The translations under genes and the position numbers were made by a program. A DNA stretch of 64,000 nt. Source: Papiliotrema nemorosa (lineage: Eukaryota > Basidiomycota > Tremellomycetes > Tremellales > Rhynchogastremaceae). How positions within the stretch are numbered: position 1 is the first letter of the stretch; each line of letters begins with the position of its first letter. The stretch spans positions 1 through 64,000 of the forward strand of contig JASKOT010000032.1 in assembly GCA_032158125.1 (NCBI GenBank), in the 5' to 3' direction. The notes beneath the pieces were generated by a model, which did not search any database, was not told the DNA's origin, and saw only the letters and a list, made by a program, of their open reading frames with translations. Positions 49,423 through 61,605 of this stretch are shown in pieces.

Positions 49423-51144
49423 ATGGCCAGCATTACTCCAGATGTCGCTTTAGCGCTTACGCCTTCTGAGCAGTACCGGGACAAGAATCACCTTCCATGG
49501 AAAACTATGGTCCCGCTGTTCGCTTACCGCATAGCTCACGCTGCGGCTTTCAACATAGTATTTCCCTTTATCACAGATATGATCACCTCTTTCAATGTTC
49601 CTTCAGACAAGATTGGGCTATACGCCGGGATGGGAGAAGGAGTGTTGATGCTCACCGAAGCGGCTGTAGCGCCTCTCTGGGCGAGATTGTCCGATCGATA
49701 CGGTAGACGACCTATTATGGTTTGGACCTTCTTCTTTTGCGTCTTCCCTGCAGGCCTTTTGGGCTTCAGCTCTAGACCATGGCATGTGATAGCTCTACGA
49801 GGACTCTGTGAGTGAGAAGATAATGTGGATGTGGTCCACTCGACTCGCGGAGAAGACTGATCATAGTCGGAATCCTATCATGTGATGGAACGGCCAAGAC
49901 GATCCTGGCCGAAGTAGCAACTCCTCATAATCGAGTTCGCCTGTTCGCCCTCTTTGGTCCTACCTGGCATGTCGGAGCTGTCATCGGAACGATGATTGGT
50001 GGGGAGCTCGCCCATCCTTATCGACGACTACCCGGCTGGCTCGGAGGGAACATCGAATTCTTCCAAGACTCGCCGTATGCCCTCCCGTGCCTTGTGATTG
50101 CCGCGCTGTAGGTGGCCACAATATGATAGCAGTAGAAAGAATTGTGCGCTGAAGATTAGGGGTTCATTGGCGAGTTGCATCGGGATGACGATGTTGGAAG
50201 AAAGCAGGGTCATCCACGAGACCCCCGCAAGGGACTTTGACGAGGAGAACCCAGTGGTCAAGAAGGATGTGAGCCTCTACGCTGAAACATTCAAGGTCCC
50301 CCACTTCTTAATCTACACCATCATATACTGCAGTACGTCGGACGACACCCTTCGAAAATGATAGCTGACTTTGGCAGCGATCCAGCTGAGTGATTCGGCA
50401 CATTGCCGAGCAGTTCAATATTCGCTGATGCTCAGTGATCGTCGCTTACGAGGGGATCTATTCCGTCTACACGTACACGCCCGTCTCGAGGGGCGGTCTG
50501 GGTTTACCCGTCGAGATCATTGGACTCGTGATGGCCGGCGCGAGCCTGACCTACATCATGATGACTCCAACCATCTTACCCTTGCTTATCACCCGCCTCG
50601 GCACCATTCCGACCTTGTACCGAGTGCTTTGGATCTGGCCCTTCCTTGGTGCTTGCCTGCCGGTAACTCACTTGATTGCGGGCACGTCCCGAGAAGTGTT
50701 GTGGCCTACTGTGGGAGTTCTGCAGCTCCTCAAATCGGTCGGCATCTTTGCTTGGGCGTGAGTGGCCTCAGCTATTTCTTATCTCCACGACTCAGAACAG
50801 TTGACAGACCAAATTACTGATGAGGCAGAATATGCGAGATGCTCACGCTGAGTCTGTTTGATCATGCGCCACACCTCCTCGCCACTGGATCTGCAGTCTC
50901 CATATTGGGCGCAGCGACAGGAAGAGCAATAGGCCCTACTCTAGCTGGATGGGTGTTTTCGCTATCTACACAGTACGAGGTTGGGACCTTGGGAAGACAG
51001 TCGTACTGGATTTTGTTCCTCGTGTTGACTATACCTCCACTGTGCCTTGTCCGAAGATTGGCTCAAACGCCGGTAGAGGAGGAAAAGACGAAAGCGGGCC
51101 AGTACGTCTTTGTCGATGAGAGAACCAGGCTTTTGCCTGAGTGA
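49423..51144 (+). CDS. MFS transporter, ZIFL-like DHA1 subgroup
   Basis: Twelve-TM antiporter of about 480 residues. Exon 1 begins MASITPDVALALTPSEQYRD and enters TM1 with FAYRIAHAAAFNIVFPFI. The A-motif is LWARLSDRYGRRPIMVW, followed by LRGL-FGILSCDGTAKTILAE and a conserved HNRVRLFALFGPTWHVGAVIG segment. A short exon of 12 nt (50378-50389) links YTIIYC to VIVAYEGIYSVYTYTP; without it the frame breaks. The C-half has GLPVEIIGLVMAGASLTYI and SAVSILGAATGRAIGPTLAGW, ending EERTRLLPE-like residues at 51144. Members of this subgroup export small molecules or, in plants, affect zinc and potassium balance. The substrate here is unknown. It is divergent from the GPI protein gene. Confidence 0.87.
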
Positions 51145-51334
51145 GCTCAACTCGAATGTCCCACAGCATCTTTGTAGATATGGATCCAGCATGCATAGAG
51201 ACGTGTCCATATGCGATGGCAGTCGGCATAGACGCCGCCCAGGTGGCTCTCGATAATCACGTGACCGTGGCCTGACATCGTTGAGTGACTCAACCTCCAT
51301 CACCCTCTTCTACCTTCACCACCATATCTCGACC

Positions 51335-52471
51335 ATGTCGACATCAGACCGAGATCGGCGAGCGGCAGCACTGGCAGCTGCAGAAGCGCGTCTCCGAGGC
51401 GAACCATCCCCGCACGAATTGGAAGAACGAGCTCGTCTAGCTCCTCCAGTCGAAGAGGTGTGGGTCCAACCGAGCGAGAAGGAGGATGCAGCTGCGAAGA
51501 GGGAGCTGGGAAGATTGATTGATAGAGGTATAGTCAGAGATAACGGGTACAAACAAGCTGCAGAAGCCGTCGAGGTGAGCTGGCGTTCACATCTCGAGGC
51601 TTTGGCCCTTCAGGCCGAAGATCTAGGTGAGGCAGGATGAAGATTGGCTGACGAGATCAGACCTTGTTAAAGATTGCAAAGAATATCTTGGAATCCAACG
51701 ATCCAAAGTACAGGAGTATAAAATCTACGAGTAATGTCCTCAAGACCAAGGTGTTGAATGTCAAAGGTGGACACGAATACCTCATAGCGGTACGTTGCAC
51801 CTCGCTCACCGTTACTCCGCCCGTCAAGCTCTTCTGTCGCACCCAAAGGGGATCCTTCGCCCATTTACCAGTCTTCATTTCAGATGTACTGACAGGCAGA
51901 TGGGATTCAGGACCAAAAAAGCCGATTTTGTGTTGACGTACATCCTCGAACCCAAACTCAGACGAATGCACGAACTCCGACTAGGTGCCGATGTCCTCGA
52001 ATCGCATGTCAGTCTCCTCTCCATGCCACTTCCACGCCATGTCTTCTTCCCACGACACTCGGAGACTTGCTACAGATCTTTGAATACAGCTCTGGTGGAC
52101 GAGCTGATCTCCAGTTGTCCGAGTTACAGGCTCGAGTAAGCCAGCTCAACTCGTCGACCATCAACCATAAATCCGACGAAGCTTCACGGAAAGCTAAAGC
52201 TCTACGTGAAATCGATGGGGATCGCGATGAGGTCAAGGTTCGAGTAGAAAGGGAAAAGAGGTCTAGAGAGTATCGGGAAAAGCTGAGGAAAGAGGCAGAG
52301 GAAAAGGCGAAACTAGAAGAGGAGGCGGCAGAGGAAGTTGCACGAGAGGGGGAGCCAGGTGCCAACCACAGTGCGAATCGAAATGGGGAGGAAGAAGGAG
52401 AGAACCAAGATGACGATGGAATGGACGAGGACGAGACGCTTCTAGGCGGAGGAAGGAGACTGGGCAAGTGA
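51335..52471 (+). CDS. PUB-domain protein (UBXN6-like N-terminus)
   Basis: Four exons, with exon 1 51335-51574. The N-terminus is a charged Ala/Arg-rich helix (DRDRRAAALAAAEARLRGEP). The central region reads TLLKIAKNILESNDPKYRSIKS, which matches the PUB/PUG domain that binds the C-terminus of p97/Cdc48, followed by EYLIAMGFRTKKADFVLTYI, also typical of that domain. The C-terminal part is a long charged coiled coil (VEREKRSREYREKLRKEAEE) ending in an acidic tail (DDDGMDEDETLL). Total about 300 residues. I see no UBX or transglutaminase domain, so it is not a full PNGase. The likely role is as a Cdc48 adaptor in ubiquitin-linked protein quality control. That is inferred from the domain. Confidence 0.8.
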
Positions 52472-52670
52472 CGAAGCGACACGATATTCTACGACTAACC
52501 ACGACTATTCTCCCTCTGTTTGTACAACAGAGGGCTTCACTTGTAAATGCATCTTCAAACGTCTCCAATGCTGTGTATGACTTGAGATGTGTAATGCTGA
52601 TTCTCGATTCCACTTCCACACTCTTGCGCCTTTGCGTCCCCCTTGTCTATCCGCGATCTATCATTCCGAG

Positions 52671-54794
52671 CTATAGAAACTCAATCCCTACACCGACGCC
52701 AAAGCCTCGCGCAGTCCTTTCGCCTTTCCGACCTATCAAGGGCATTGAAAAGTTGACCTCGATCCTGATCGGGTCGAGCCTGGCAGTGAGCTCACGATCC
52801 AAGCGGTCCTCGATGACACGTACCGATACATCAAGCCTAATCCCACGGATACGTTGGGCGACCTATACATCTTTGCCACGTTGTCCGCAAAAGGTCGATC
52901 TGAATGTCAACCCTACTACCGGCCTGAAACTCACCCCGATCATAGCTTGTCACCTTGCCTAGATTCAAGAACCCATGACCCCTCACTGGCCAATGCGGCT
53001 TGCCCCATATCGGGGCAAAGACGCTCAGTCCCATGCCCCATGACATTTCTCCCCCAAGTGAGTCTTGCGCATCGTGCAAACCCATCCCGCCGACCTTCCA
53101 CGCTCTGACAGAGTTCGGCCCACCGAGGAAGAGTCGATCAGGTAGTTCCGTGGGCAGATTTCGAGGTTGGAGGGGATAGAGAAAAGAGGTGAGAGAGGAT
53201 ATAGAGAAAGTCTGGACTGTCAGATCGAGAGAAAGACGCATGATCTGAACGCACGATGTCAGATCCGGGATAGAGGTGTCGAGAAAGTTGTGATTGAGTG
53301 ACGGATTTGAGGAAGTGCGCAGAAGTAGAAGATCCGGGTAAGCCGGCGTATTCCTGCCTTATGAGCCAGAAAATTTCTACTTGGTCGAGAAGCGTACGTG
53401 GGTAAGTTTGAGTAAACGACCAGAAGAACCTAGCCATGGATCATCTCTTGTGTCCGAGGTCCAGGTATGAGCGATACTCGACTTGGTCGATGGTTTAGCC
53501 ATTTCACGTATTCTTCCTGTCAGCTGATCCCGCCATCTAAAGCTTTGACGACTGACGAAACAGACGCGGAAGGGGCGAGATTGTTGATATCCCGCATGAT
53601 GTACTCGTAGGTCAGATCATGAGTACCCCAAGGTGCGATGGCCTGGCAGTCAGCTTCTGCATGAGGAAAGATCCAGATAGCTCACGCTGAACTTTGCACG
53701 ACCCCCTTGCGCTTGCTCTCGGTGCGAAGCAAACGCACTGTTATCCCTGTCAAACGAGAATGCCGACAAGGCAAAGCTCAATAACGGTGAAGCGAGGACT
53801 GGCGTAGTGAGAGAGACAGAGTATGCCGATTTCGTCTTGGTCCCAACCGAAGCTTGCCCTTCTAGCGTTTCTGCACCTCCCAGCGCATTTCTCAACCTGG
53901 CCGTGATGTTCTGACCGTCAGCTTGCACCCGCATAATTGACTGCAGCTCACCCCTCCGCCCTCTCCACCTCCAACCTCCGTGCCTGCCTTCAAGAACAAT
54001 CTGCCTCGTTCGCGTAGACCCAGGACCAGTTCCACTTCATCTGGATCACCCCCTCTTTTATTCTCCAATCTCACAGAACTCGTGTTAAGGTCGAATATTC
54101 CGAACTTATCGATGTGGGTCATTAAACCCTTCGTGGACAGCAAGACCTCGTGTAATGTCTGGGGAGGTGCAGGAGCAGGGTTGAGCCATGGGGGAAGATG
54201 AGTGGCCCCGAGGAATGGTGACAAGAGAGAGTTGAGGAAACCAGTGCGGGCGGTGGGCGGTGGAGGCACTAAACGGATCGAGGATAGGCGAAGCGGTCTG
54301 TCCATATTATCTTGTACCTAGACATTAGCGTCCTCGTCAAGACATAGTTCATCGCATGAAATGATCCGGACATACAACATGGCTGAGACGCTGCTGAGCA
54401 GCTTCGTATTCTCCTTTGAGACGCCTTTGGAACTCTTCTTCTTGGATCTGTTTATACTGGTCCGGGTCGAAAGAAGGGGTAGAGGATGTGGAGGAAGACT
54501 GATTTTCCGCCTGCCTAGGTTGTTCAATATCGGGAAGAGAGGCTGTCGGTGGAGGCGGACGAGGTCGAGGGATACCAAAAGCGCTGCCGAATATATCACT
54601 GGACCCAGGCAGAGACATGGGAGGCTCCTCGAATGATCGAGCAGCAGACGGTGCCGGGGAGGACTCATCCTGCCAGTCAACGTTTCTTCATGGTAGACAG
54701 CACACCCCCGACGCACCACTTTTTCGACCTTGATCTCTGCTTGTACGGTATCTACGTCCGCTTTTGGGGGACCTCCTTCTGCATTCGGGTCCAT
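52671..54794 (-). CDS. SAM50: SAM50, sorting and assembly machinery barrel subunit
   Basis: Omp85-family beta-barrel of the mitochondrial outer membrane that inserts other beta-barrel proteins. Translation starts at 54794 (MDPNAEGGPPKAD), with an in-frame intron joining KVEKV to DESSPAPSA. A Pro/Ser-rich N-terminal extension of about 110 residues precedes the POTRA region (VQDNMDRPLRLSSIRLVPPP), which is followed by GLMTHIDKFGIFDLNTSSV. The barrel region carries NITARLRNALGGAETLEGQ, a LFLGGPNSVRAWKVGGMG loop (the Omp85 LGGxxSVRG motif; here Ala replaces the last Gly), and a C-terminal strand GFGVGVGIEFL that ends exactly at the stop, as expected for the beta-signal. Multiple small exons. The extension before POTRA is unusual in composition. 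It faces the PUB gene tail-to-tail with only 200 bases between them. Confidence 0.93.
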
Positions 54795-55000
54795 GATGGG
54801 TGACGAGGACAAGGTCGAGGTGAAGGTACAAACGTAACCAAGTGCAAGAGTTGGGAAGGTGGTGGAGGTCAACCGCTCAGTTCCAACTTTTTGGTCGACG
54901 CCATACATTATTGACATTGGGATTCATTCTCTTCAGACTCAACACACAGGTTGCCTATCATACGTCTCAAGGTGCCTTTGCAGTACTTTAGTGCACAGAA
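54795..55000. promoter_or_regulatory. Short divergent promoter, SAM50 / methyltransferase
   Basis: 206 bases between the start codons of two divergent housekeeping genes; probably a bidirectional promoter. No TATA box is seen. Confidence 0.5.
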
Positions 55001-56100
55001 ATGCCGTCGAAAATAGAGGAAAACTTACCGCCCACGAACGAGGGCTATGGGACCAAAGAGTACTGGTAAGTCCGTTCAATCCTGGCTGTAGCGATATTAA
55101 CAATCAGGGAACAGCGATACACCAAGTAATGCCGCTCCCAAAAATAATAAGGGAATAGATCTGATCCTTTCAGTGAAGCACCGGGAACGACATTCGATTG
55201 GTTCTTGACGCCCGAGTACCTTCTACCCATCATGGCAGAAGTTACGGGCGATCTGGGTCACAATGCCAGGATTTTGATGCTGGGATGCGGAAACTCTGGT
55301 CTGAGTGAAGTCGTATGTCATCTTCGTCCCTAATTGTGCGTCAAGCTGATGAGAAGATGTACGATGCGGGATATAGAAATATAGTCAATCTCGATGTTGG
55401 TCACATCGCCCGTGAACGCAGAGCTAATGGTAGTACTCGGCAGCTGTCATTTCCCAAATGAAGGAGCGACATGGTTCGCGAACCGAAATGGAGTGGATAG
55501 AGATGGACGTGCTGGATCTCCAGTACGGAGAAGAGGAGTTCGACGTTGTTGTGGACAAAGGTAAGTCCGGTTTTCCGTAATAGGTCCTTGAGCTGACCCG
55601 ATCTGCAGGTACCATGGAGTAAGCTCATAATTGTTGGTTACTGGTGATCTTGCCTGATGGTGTAGTGCAATGTTGACAACGAAAGGAGACCCTTGGGTTA
55701 GTCTGGCTTGCGCAGTCCCGAAATCCACCGCTGACCTGCAGAACCCCCCGCAAAAGGACATAGATACCTGCATGACCGAAGTATCTGAAGCACTACGGTA
55801 GGATAGACTCGGCCTCGGCTTGCTTATCGCTCATACCTAGGGTACTGAGGCGGAAGCCCAGCTCCAAATTCGTCTAGTAAGATTCTCCCTAGCCGAATGA
55901 GGATGAAAATTGACACTCAGCTTCACGTTCGGCCAGCCACACTTTAGAAAACGGTCAATGATCGCACGCAATGACTCGCTGTACACGAGCTGATGTCCAG
56001 ATACCTGCAAGATAGACCTGGATTCACCTTGGATCATAGGGAGATTGGACCACCGGAAGGTTTCGCCTATTTCATGTACCTCTTGACATATACTGGGTGA
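55001..56100 (+). CDS. SAM-dependent methyltransferase, EEF1A-lysine-methyltransferase-like
   Basis: Class I methyltransferase of about 225 residues in eleven exons over 1.1 kb, among the most intron-dense genes here. It starts MPSKIEENLPPTNEGYGTKE, giving the family YWEQRY motif across the first intron. The next parts are APGTTFDWFLTPEYLLPIM, ARILMLGCGNSGLSE (SAM motif I), NIVNLDYSAAVISQM, EMDVLDLQYGEEEFDVVVDK (acidic post-motif), KGTMDAM (encoded partly by a 10-nt exon, 55609-55618), and FGQPHFRKRYL near the C-terminus, which is characteristic of the METTL13/EEF1AKMT4 group. Those enzymes methylate lysines on translation factor eEF1A. Exact substrate is unknown here. Stop TGA at 56098-56100. 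Confidence 0.88.
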
Positions 56101-56363
56101 TCCCATAGTCGGCGAGTCAGGCTTCACACATCATGCATCTTACGAACCTCATGCTGCTGCAACCTGACTGTCGAGGGAAATGCATCGGTTCCGAGTGGTC
56201 GTTCGGTTGTTCGGATTTGGCCGATACCATAAAACTCTATTGCGTCTTTCTTGTCTGCAGACCCCCTCGACACCGTGTGCTCGCACGACAGGCCAACGAA
56301 CAGTGAGCTCTGAGGATGGCCAGCAGAAGTTGATTTTGAAGCAATCCTTAGCATTCTTTCGCC
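56101..56363. other. Short intergenic region
   Basis: 263 bases, without a gene; it contains the methyltransferase 3' end and the promoter of the MFS gene. Confidence 0.5.
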
Positions 56364-58341
56364 ATGTCGGGCTCGAGAATCGCACCGACCGAGACGACCC
56401 CACTGGTCCCTTCGACCCATCAACCCGAGGTAGTCAAGAAAGGATGGTTCCCCTCCCTTCACCGAGTCTTGTTCACCTCGTTCCTCCTCGCCCTGACGTT
56501 TGCGTTCACTCAGACATCGCTCATATACGCATTTCGGACGATGACTTGTGAAGACTATTATCTTCAACATCCGGACGCTGTACCGCCTGTGACCGACCGA
56601 TGTGCTGTGAGAAGGATAGAAGCGGACACGGCGAGCTCTATTGCCCTAATGTCTAGCACTACGACTTTTTGCAGTGAGCCATCTACTTCATAATAGTTTC
56701 AGCCCCACCGATATTCGAAACTGTGTCGACTGACTCGTAGCCATATTCAACCTGTTCATCACGGGTTGGTGGATCAAGCGATACGGTCCCAAATCAGCCA
56801 TGTTCCAACAGACATTTTGGGCAGCTCTACGGAACCTCACCCAAATCTACTCTATACATCGAGGTGGAGCCACCGGGATCAGGATCATACAGACCACTCA
56901 GCTTTTCAACATTCTAGGATCGGGAGGAGGATACCAGCTCGCTGCGAATGGATATGTAGCGATTTTGGTCGAGCCAGATAAGAGGACCGGGATGTTTGGG
57001 ATATTGGGAGGAATCATCATGCTCGGTAATTCTGCCGGATACACATGTGAGCACCTCTTCCCATCATACTTATCCTATCCTTCACTGTATTCCGTCGATA
57101 GAGTGCAAATCTGACTGGCAGTTGGAGGCTTGACAGAGAAATGGTTTGGGCCACTCGCTCCGTTCCAGACTGCCTTTGCCCTCCTCTGCTTCAGCACAAT
57201 CTTTGGCGCCCTCTTCTTACCCTACATCTCTCCAATTCGCCCTCCAGCACCTAAAGACAACTCGACACCACCCAAAAGTTCATCCTTCTTAGCTCCGCTG
57301 GCTATCTTTATCCCGCGCAGGATCACCCGAGAAGACGGGTCCAAAGGACCAAGACAGTACTCACTCATGCTGTTGGCCTTCGGAGCATTCTTCAGTGTCC
57401 TCGCTACGGGCTATGTACCCATGGGATTGCAATTGGTCTCTACAAACGTCTTTGCTTTCAAGCCCTCCGACTCCGGGCTCATGTTGGTCAGTCCTATATT
57501 CCACAATACAGAGATCCCGACTGACGTCGAGTCATTGACATTGCTTGTCAAAGCCCTGTTCCTGTCAATCGCCTTTCCATGGATCATCAAACGAGGTCGA
57601 AGGTGGTACACCCCACCTCATCCTCACTCCCACTCTGAAGGATCAGCAGACGGAACCCTGGTACCGCCTTCTCCCATCTCGGGGAAATCTTTTGGATCAA
57701 CGCATTCCACACCCCGCGCTTCCAGAAGCCGATCTTCCTCTTGCAGCTCGACCAATTCGTCTACTCGGTTAATCGAACATCCGGAAGATCCCACTCAAGC
57801 TTCAGACCGAAATGCAACAGTGCCTACCACCCCCATAGTCCCTGCGCCTCCGGCTACCAACGTCACCCATGGATCTCAATTCGACCTCGTCTTTTTGCGC
57901 CAGAGCATACTCCTCGATGCAATATTGACCAGTCTCACATCGCTCATTTCGCGTCCGGCGCATGTTTATCTTGCAGCGGCAGTATTGCCCCTGGCAAGCG
58001 GGACCGGCTCAGCTTGTAAAGGAGTAGTGATGGATTTCGTGGATGCCGATACTAGGGCAGACGCCTTGAGCGCGATTGCACTCGTAGAGAAATTGGGTGG
58101 GTCCCAATCAGTATGGGCTCAAAGAGCTGATGGTAGCCCTTGTATCGACCGTCGGGTTGTTTGGAATCGTCTTTGCCTGGTTGAGTGAACTAGGCACTCC
58201 TACCTTGGTCTTCGCTGCGAACGGGGTGAGTACATACATCAAAGCAGAAGCTTGGACTGATAGCATCAGTGTGTGGCATTAATCGCATTCGCCTTCCTCG
58301 CATTTGTCAGGATGCCAAAAGTCCATAATCATCCGGCCTGA
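56364..58341 (+). CDS. MFS membrane protein of unknown substrate
   Basis: Twelve-TM protein of about 560 residues. The N-terminus is MSGSRIAPTETTPLVPSTHQ, with a TPLV-type sorting-like motif. The first helix is VLFTSFLLALTFAFTQTSLIY, followed by a cysteine-containing luminal/extracellular loop (MTCEDYY...DRCAVRRIE). TIFNLFITGWWIKRYGPKSA follows, then a conserved GSGGGYQLAANGYVAILVEPDKRTG block. A large cytosolic loop rich in Ser/Pro/Thr (57600-57870) separates the halves. The C-half ends ALIAFAFLAFVRMPKVHNHPA. Joining LVEKL to ALVSTVGLFGIVFA needs an intron of about 41 nt beginning GTGGGT near 58098, which closes the frame. I could not assign a transport class. It is not a sugar or Dal5 porter. 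Confidence 0.8.
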
Positions 58342-58498
58342 AGGCGATACTCTACCCGGCGGCTTCATTGAGCCAGATTGAAAATGGCATGGTCTGATGA
58401 TACAGGTTATAGACCACATAGATATGTACAAGTATCGGTGCAGCATTTAGCACCCTGGAGCACCTGCCATCAGGAAAGCCGCGACAGATAATGACTCA
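58342..58498. other. Convergent intergenic region
   Basis: 157 bases between two convergent stop codons; presumably overlapping 3' UTRs. Confidence 0.5.
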
Positions 58499-59608
58499 CT
58501 AGTCGTACAGACCCTCCCACTCATCCTCCTCTGGCTCGTCTGGATGCAGAGAGACGCCTCCATTCGGCCTGCCATTCGCCGTATGTGCAGCACCGCTTGT
58601 GCTGAACGAGTCACGCTCCATCTCTTCCATCGCCATGAGCTCTTCAAGATCTGGTCCGTCCATCTCTTCTGATCGATCGAACAAAGGCTCGCTCCGCGGC
58701 ACATCATTCTCTTCGTGATCACCCAGAGGTGCATCTGACGCTGGAGGTGGCGGTGATGTATGCAACGGTGAAAGACCTGGAGGAGAGGGCGAGCGGGGTG
58801 CTGGCGGGTAGAAAGCATCTCGATAGCCTTTCATGGCGATCTACACGTCAATTGAACAATTCTGAAGCAGACGTGAGACCGAATGCGATATGGCAAGGAC
58901 GCCTCACCTCCATTCTCCTAGTCCGACATATAGTCTCTACGCGCTTGATAGTCCCCTCGAAATCACCTTTCGGGAACATGCCGTGTGCCCAGAGTTGGTA
59001 CACATTGAGTATGTCTCTCAGATCTTTCACCTGTCAGGTCAGCTGTGCAGTTCATGCTAGAGTGGGAAGCTCACCTCATGTCCCTTTCCACGAGGTTTGA
59101 AGCGTTTAGCAGATTTCATCAGCGCCGGAAACCCCTTCTCCCCCATTAGCCTGCTCGATCAGCTACACCATATTTGCTGATGGGTGACTGACCTGTCTAC
59201 ATCGACTTTCGCCATGACCCTTCTCTTCTTCCCAGCTGGTTGATCCTCCTCGGCCAGTCCTAGCGCTTCTTGAGCTTCTCCATAGGCGCCGTCCATATCC
59301 AACGGGTCGAAAGCTACCCCGTTTGGGCCATGATGCAGCCCATTCTGCCCATTTCTCGGCTGCCCATTCGACACAGGAGCAGTAGGTGAAGATCCACGCC
59401 CATCGAAGCTGATGCGCCGAGGAGGCGAGGGTAACCTAGAGGTGGAAACTCGTCGCCTGTCAGGTGTATCGCTAGGCGAGAAGAATAATGGGTTGTCCGG
59501 GTCTAGATTTCGGATTGGTGAGAGCGATGGAGATCTACGTGGTGATCTTTCAGGTGCCGCTCGACGAGGAGAGGCCTCTGAGAAGAGGTCTGCCAGTGCT
59601 GATGCCAT
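58499..59608 (-). CDS. CSM3: Csm3/Swi3/TIPIN replication fork protection factor
   Basis: Partner of Tof1/Timeless in the fork protection complex that stabilises paused replication forks and supports the S-phase checkpoint. It starts MASALADLFSEASPRRAAPE at 59608. The conserved Swi3 domain spans two or three exons: RRVMAKVDVDR joins LMGEKGFPALMKSAKRFKPR, then KGHEVKDLRDILNVYQLWAHG and GMFPKGDFEGTIKRVETICR, and an RRMEV-like end. An acidic, Ser/Pro-rich C-terminal region ends EEDEWEGLYD. The N-terminal region is Ser/Arg/Pro-rich and probably disordered. Length about 330 residues. The domain order and the WAHxxFPK segment are decisive for the family. Confidence 0.92.
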
Positions 59609-59852
59609 GTTAGATCGTCGAGAAGAGTGAAAGGCGACATGGCGATCAAACGCGTAGGACGCGTCTGAGGTGGCGAGGAAAAAAAGTTGGGACGTCATCA
59701 CTTTTCCAGTGGCTTCACCCCCTGTGGGCCCATGACGGGGTCTGACATCCGTGTAGGGTGTACTGATCGTTTGTATGAGCCGATATGAAGCATCTGATCC
59801 CTAGATAGTCTACAAAATCTTTCAGGACAGCAAGTACATAGCATTCACACAT
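59609..59852. other. Short intergenic region between minus-strand genes
   Basis: 244 bases holding the CSM3 5' flank and the downstream FMO 3' end; no gene seen. Confidence 0.5.
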
Positions 59853-61605
59853 CTATGCGGAGATCGGGACGGATCGAACTGTCTCCGTGACATGCAGTCT
59901 CTGTCCAAACTCCTCTTGGTCGAACCCTTCTTCATGTCTGATCGCATCCTTGGGGACTCTGTCCAACGACACTTCTGGGACATCCGCGTTACCAGTCAAA
60001 TCCGACAGCCCCTTGATCACCTCCAAGTCCAGACCATACTTTGCAGCAATCTTCTTCGCCACTTGATCGCTTTCCCAGAGCCATTCCTTGCTGTGTCCTT
60101 CTATCGGTTGTGCTCCAAATACCTCGGCGTCCCTGTTGATCCATTCAACTGTATCCCTGACATACTCGCGTTCGCCCTCTTGACCCATGAAATGTCTGAA
60201 TTTGCCCCTGCCCTTTTTGGCTATTCTTTCCGCCAAGATCCTCCGTTGTTCCGGTTGAGATGGTAATTGTGCCCGGCCTGAGAATACCCGAGCGATGGAG
60301 ATGGATTGATACTCGAAGAAAGAAAAGGCAGATGTGTTGACGCTGATCCCGATGAAAGTGAGTGTCGGATCTGGGATGTAGAAAACGTCACGGTAGAGGT
60401 TGAATACTTGATCTCCTTTCTCTACCAGCTTCGTCTCGTCGTCCAAGTCGTTCAAAACGTGCGTGTCGTTATGGTATTGCGACAAAAAAGGGTAAGAGTA
60501 TTGATATCCCGTACACCATATTATCGCGTCTATACCGGTCACTGTCAGCCCATCTTCAATCTCGATTTCCCCTTGAGACATGCTCGATCCCGCAGGTGGC
60601 ACCCGGAAAGCCTTGATAGCTCCCACTTTCTCCCCTTTTGGAGGTGCTCGAGACGATTGAGCCCTCCTGAAATTCTGATAAGTCGACGGAGCGGTTGGAT
60701 CGATCCGCGAGGATATGATGACGCTCTCGACGTGATCAGACAAATCTCGCGCGATATCCATCCCACTCGTCCCAGCGCCAATGATCAAAACCCTCTTCCC
60801 AGCATAGGTCTCGGGCCGGCGATACCCTTGAGAGTGGATGATATGTGCGCGATATTGGTTGTACCATTCCCCCGCTCCCGGTATGTTCGGGATAAACGGT
60901 GCGGTGTAATGTCCAGTAGCGACTACCACCCCGTCGAAGCTCTTGCACCTTCAGCAGTGGTCATGCAGCTTCAATTCGACGTACCTGTGTCCAGAACTTT
61001 GGTGTGGTGGAAGACGAATCAGCTGATCCTTGCGTTTGTAGTGTCAACTCCCACTGCCCCGATGGGGTTTTCTGCACCTTCTCCACCCTGGTGCTTAATT
61101 TCACCGACGGAGCTAGGTCGAAGTGCCTGGCATACGAGTGCAGGTATGCGGCGAGCTCATAGTGAGGGATACAATCGGGCGTATCCGCAGGATACGGGAA
61201 GTCTTTGAACTGATATCAACACCACCCTTGTTTTTCTCTGCAGGCACTCACGGCCATCGTCTTGGTGGGGACGTTATTGGTGAGGTTCCAGTAGCACGGA
61301 TTGGGTGGGTTGAATGTTTCTGGTTTGAATCCATTCCCGTTGCCGCTTCTACCATTCGCCGTGTCATCGCTGATCGGGGTGAAGGCACCGATCGACGGTG
61401 GGGGCGTAGGAATGGCAAGTGGTCCTGTCGTCTCCTCTTGCCAGTTCCATAGTCCGCCCACAGCGTCTTGCCTATCGAACACCGTCACGTCTAATCCTGC
61501 ATCGCGAAGCTGTCGAGCAGCAGGAAGACCAGTAGGTCCCGCACCGATGATGGCGACGGTTCTGATGCGCTTTTCAAAGTGGTAATTCTCGCTGCTACTG
61601 CTCAT
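59853..61605 (-). CDS. Flavin-containing monooxygenase (FMO-like)
   Basis: Second FMO of the window. The FAD motif [17 protein letters not shown] sits near residue 17, followed by [14 protein letters not shown] and [18 protein letters not shown] [15 protein letters not shown]. The NADPH motif is [31 protein letters not shown] is the FATGY-type motif, and [27 protein letters not shown] and the tail [14 protein letters not shown] complete the C-terminus. Length is about 540 residues in about four or five exons. It is a class B monooxygenase; substrates are probably N- or S-containing or ketone compounds. It resembles the first FMO (26186-28004) around the same C-terminal landmarks, which suggests they are paralogues of one family. 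Confidence 0.9.

Noticed and set aside
51335..52471. Call as complete peptide:N-glycanase or full UBX protein
   Set aside because: Only the PUB domain and a coiled-coil tail are visible; no transglutaminase triad or UBX domain.
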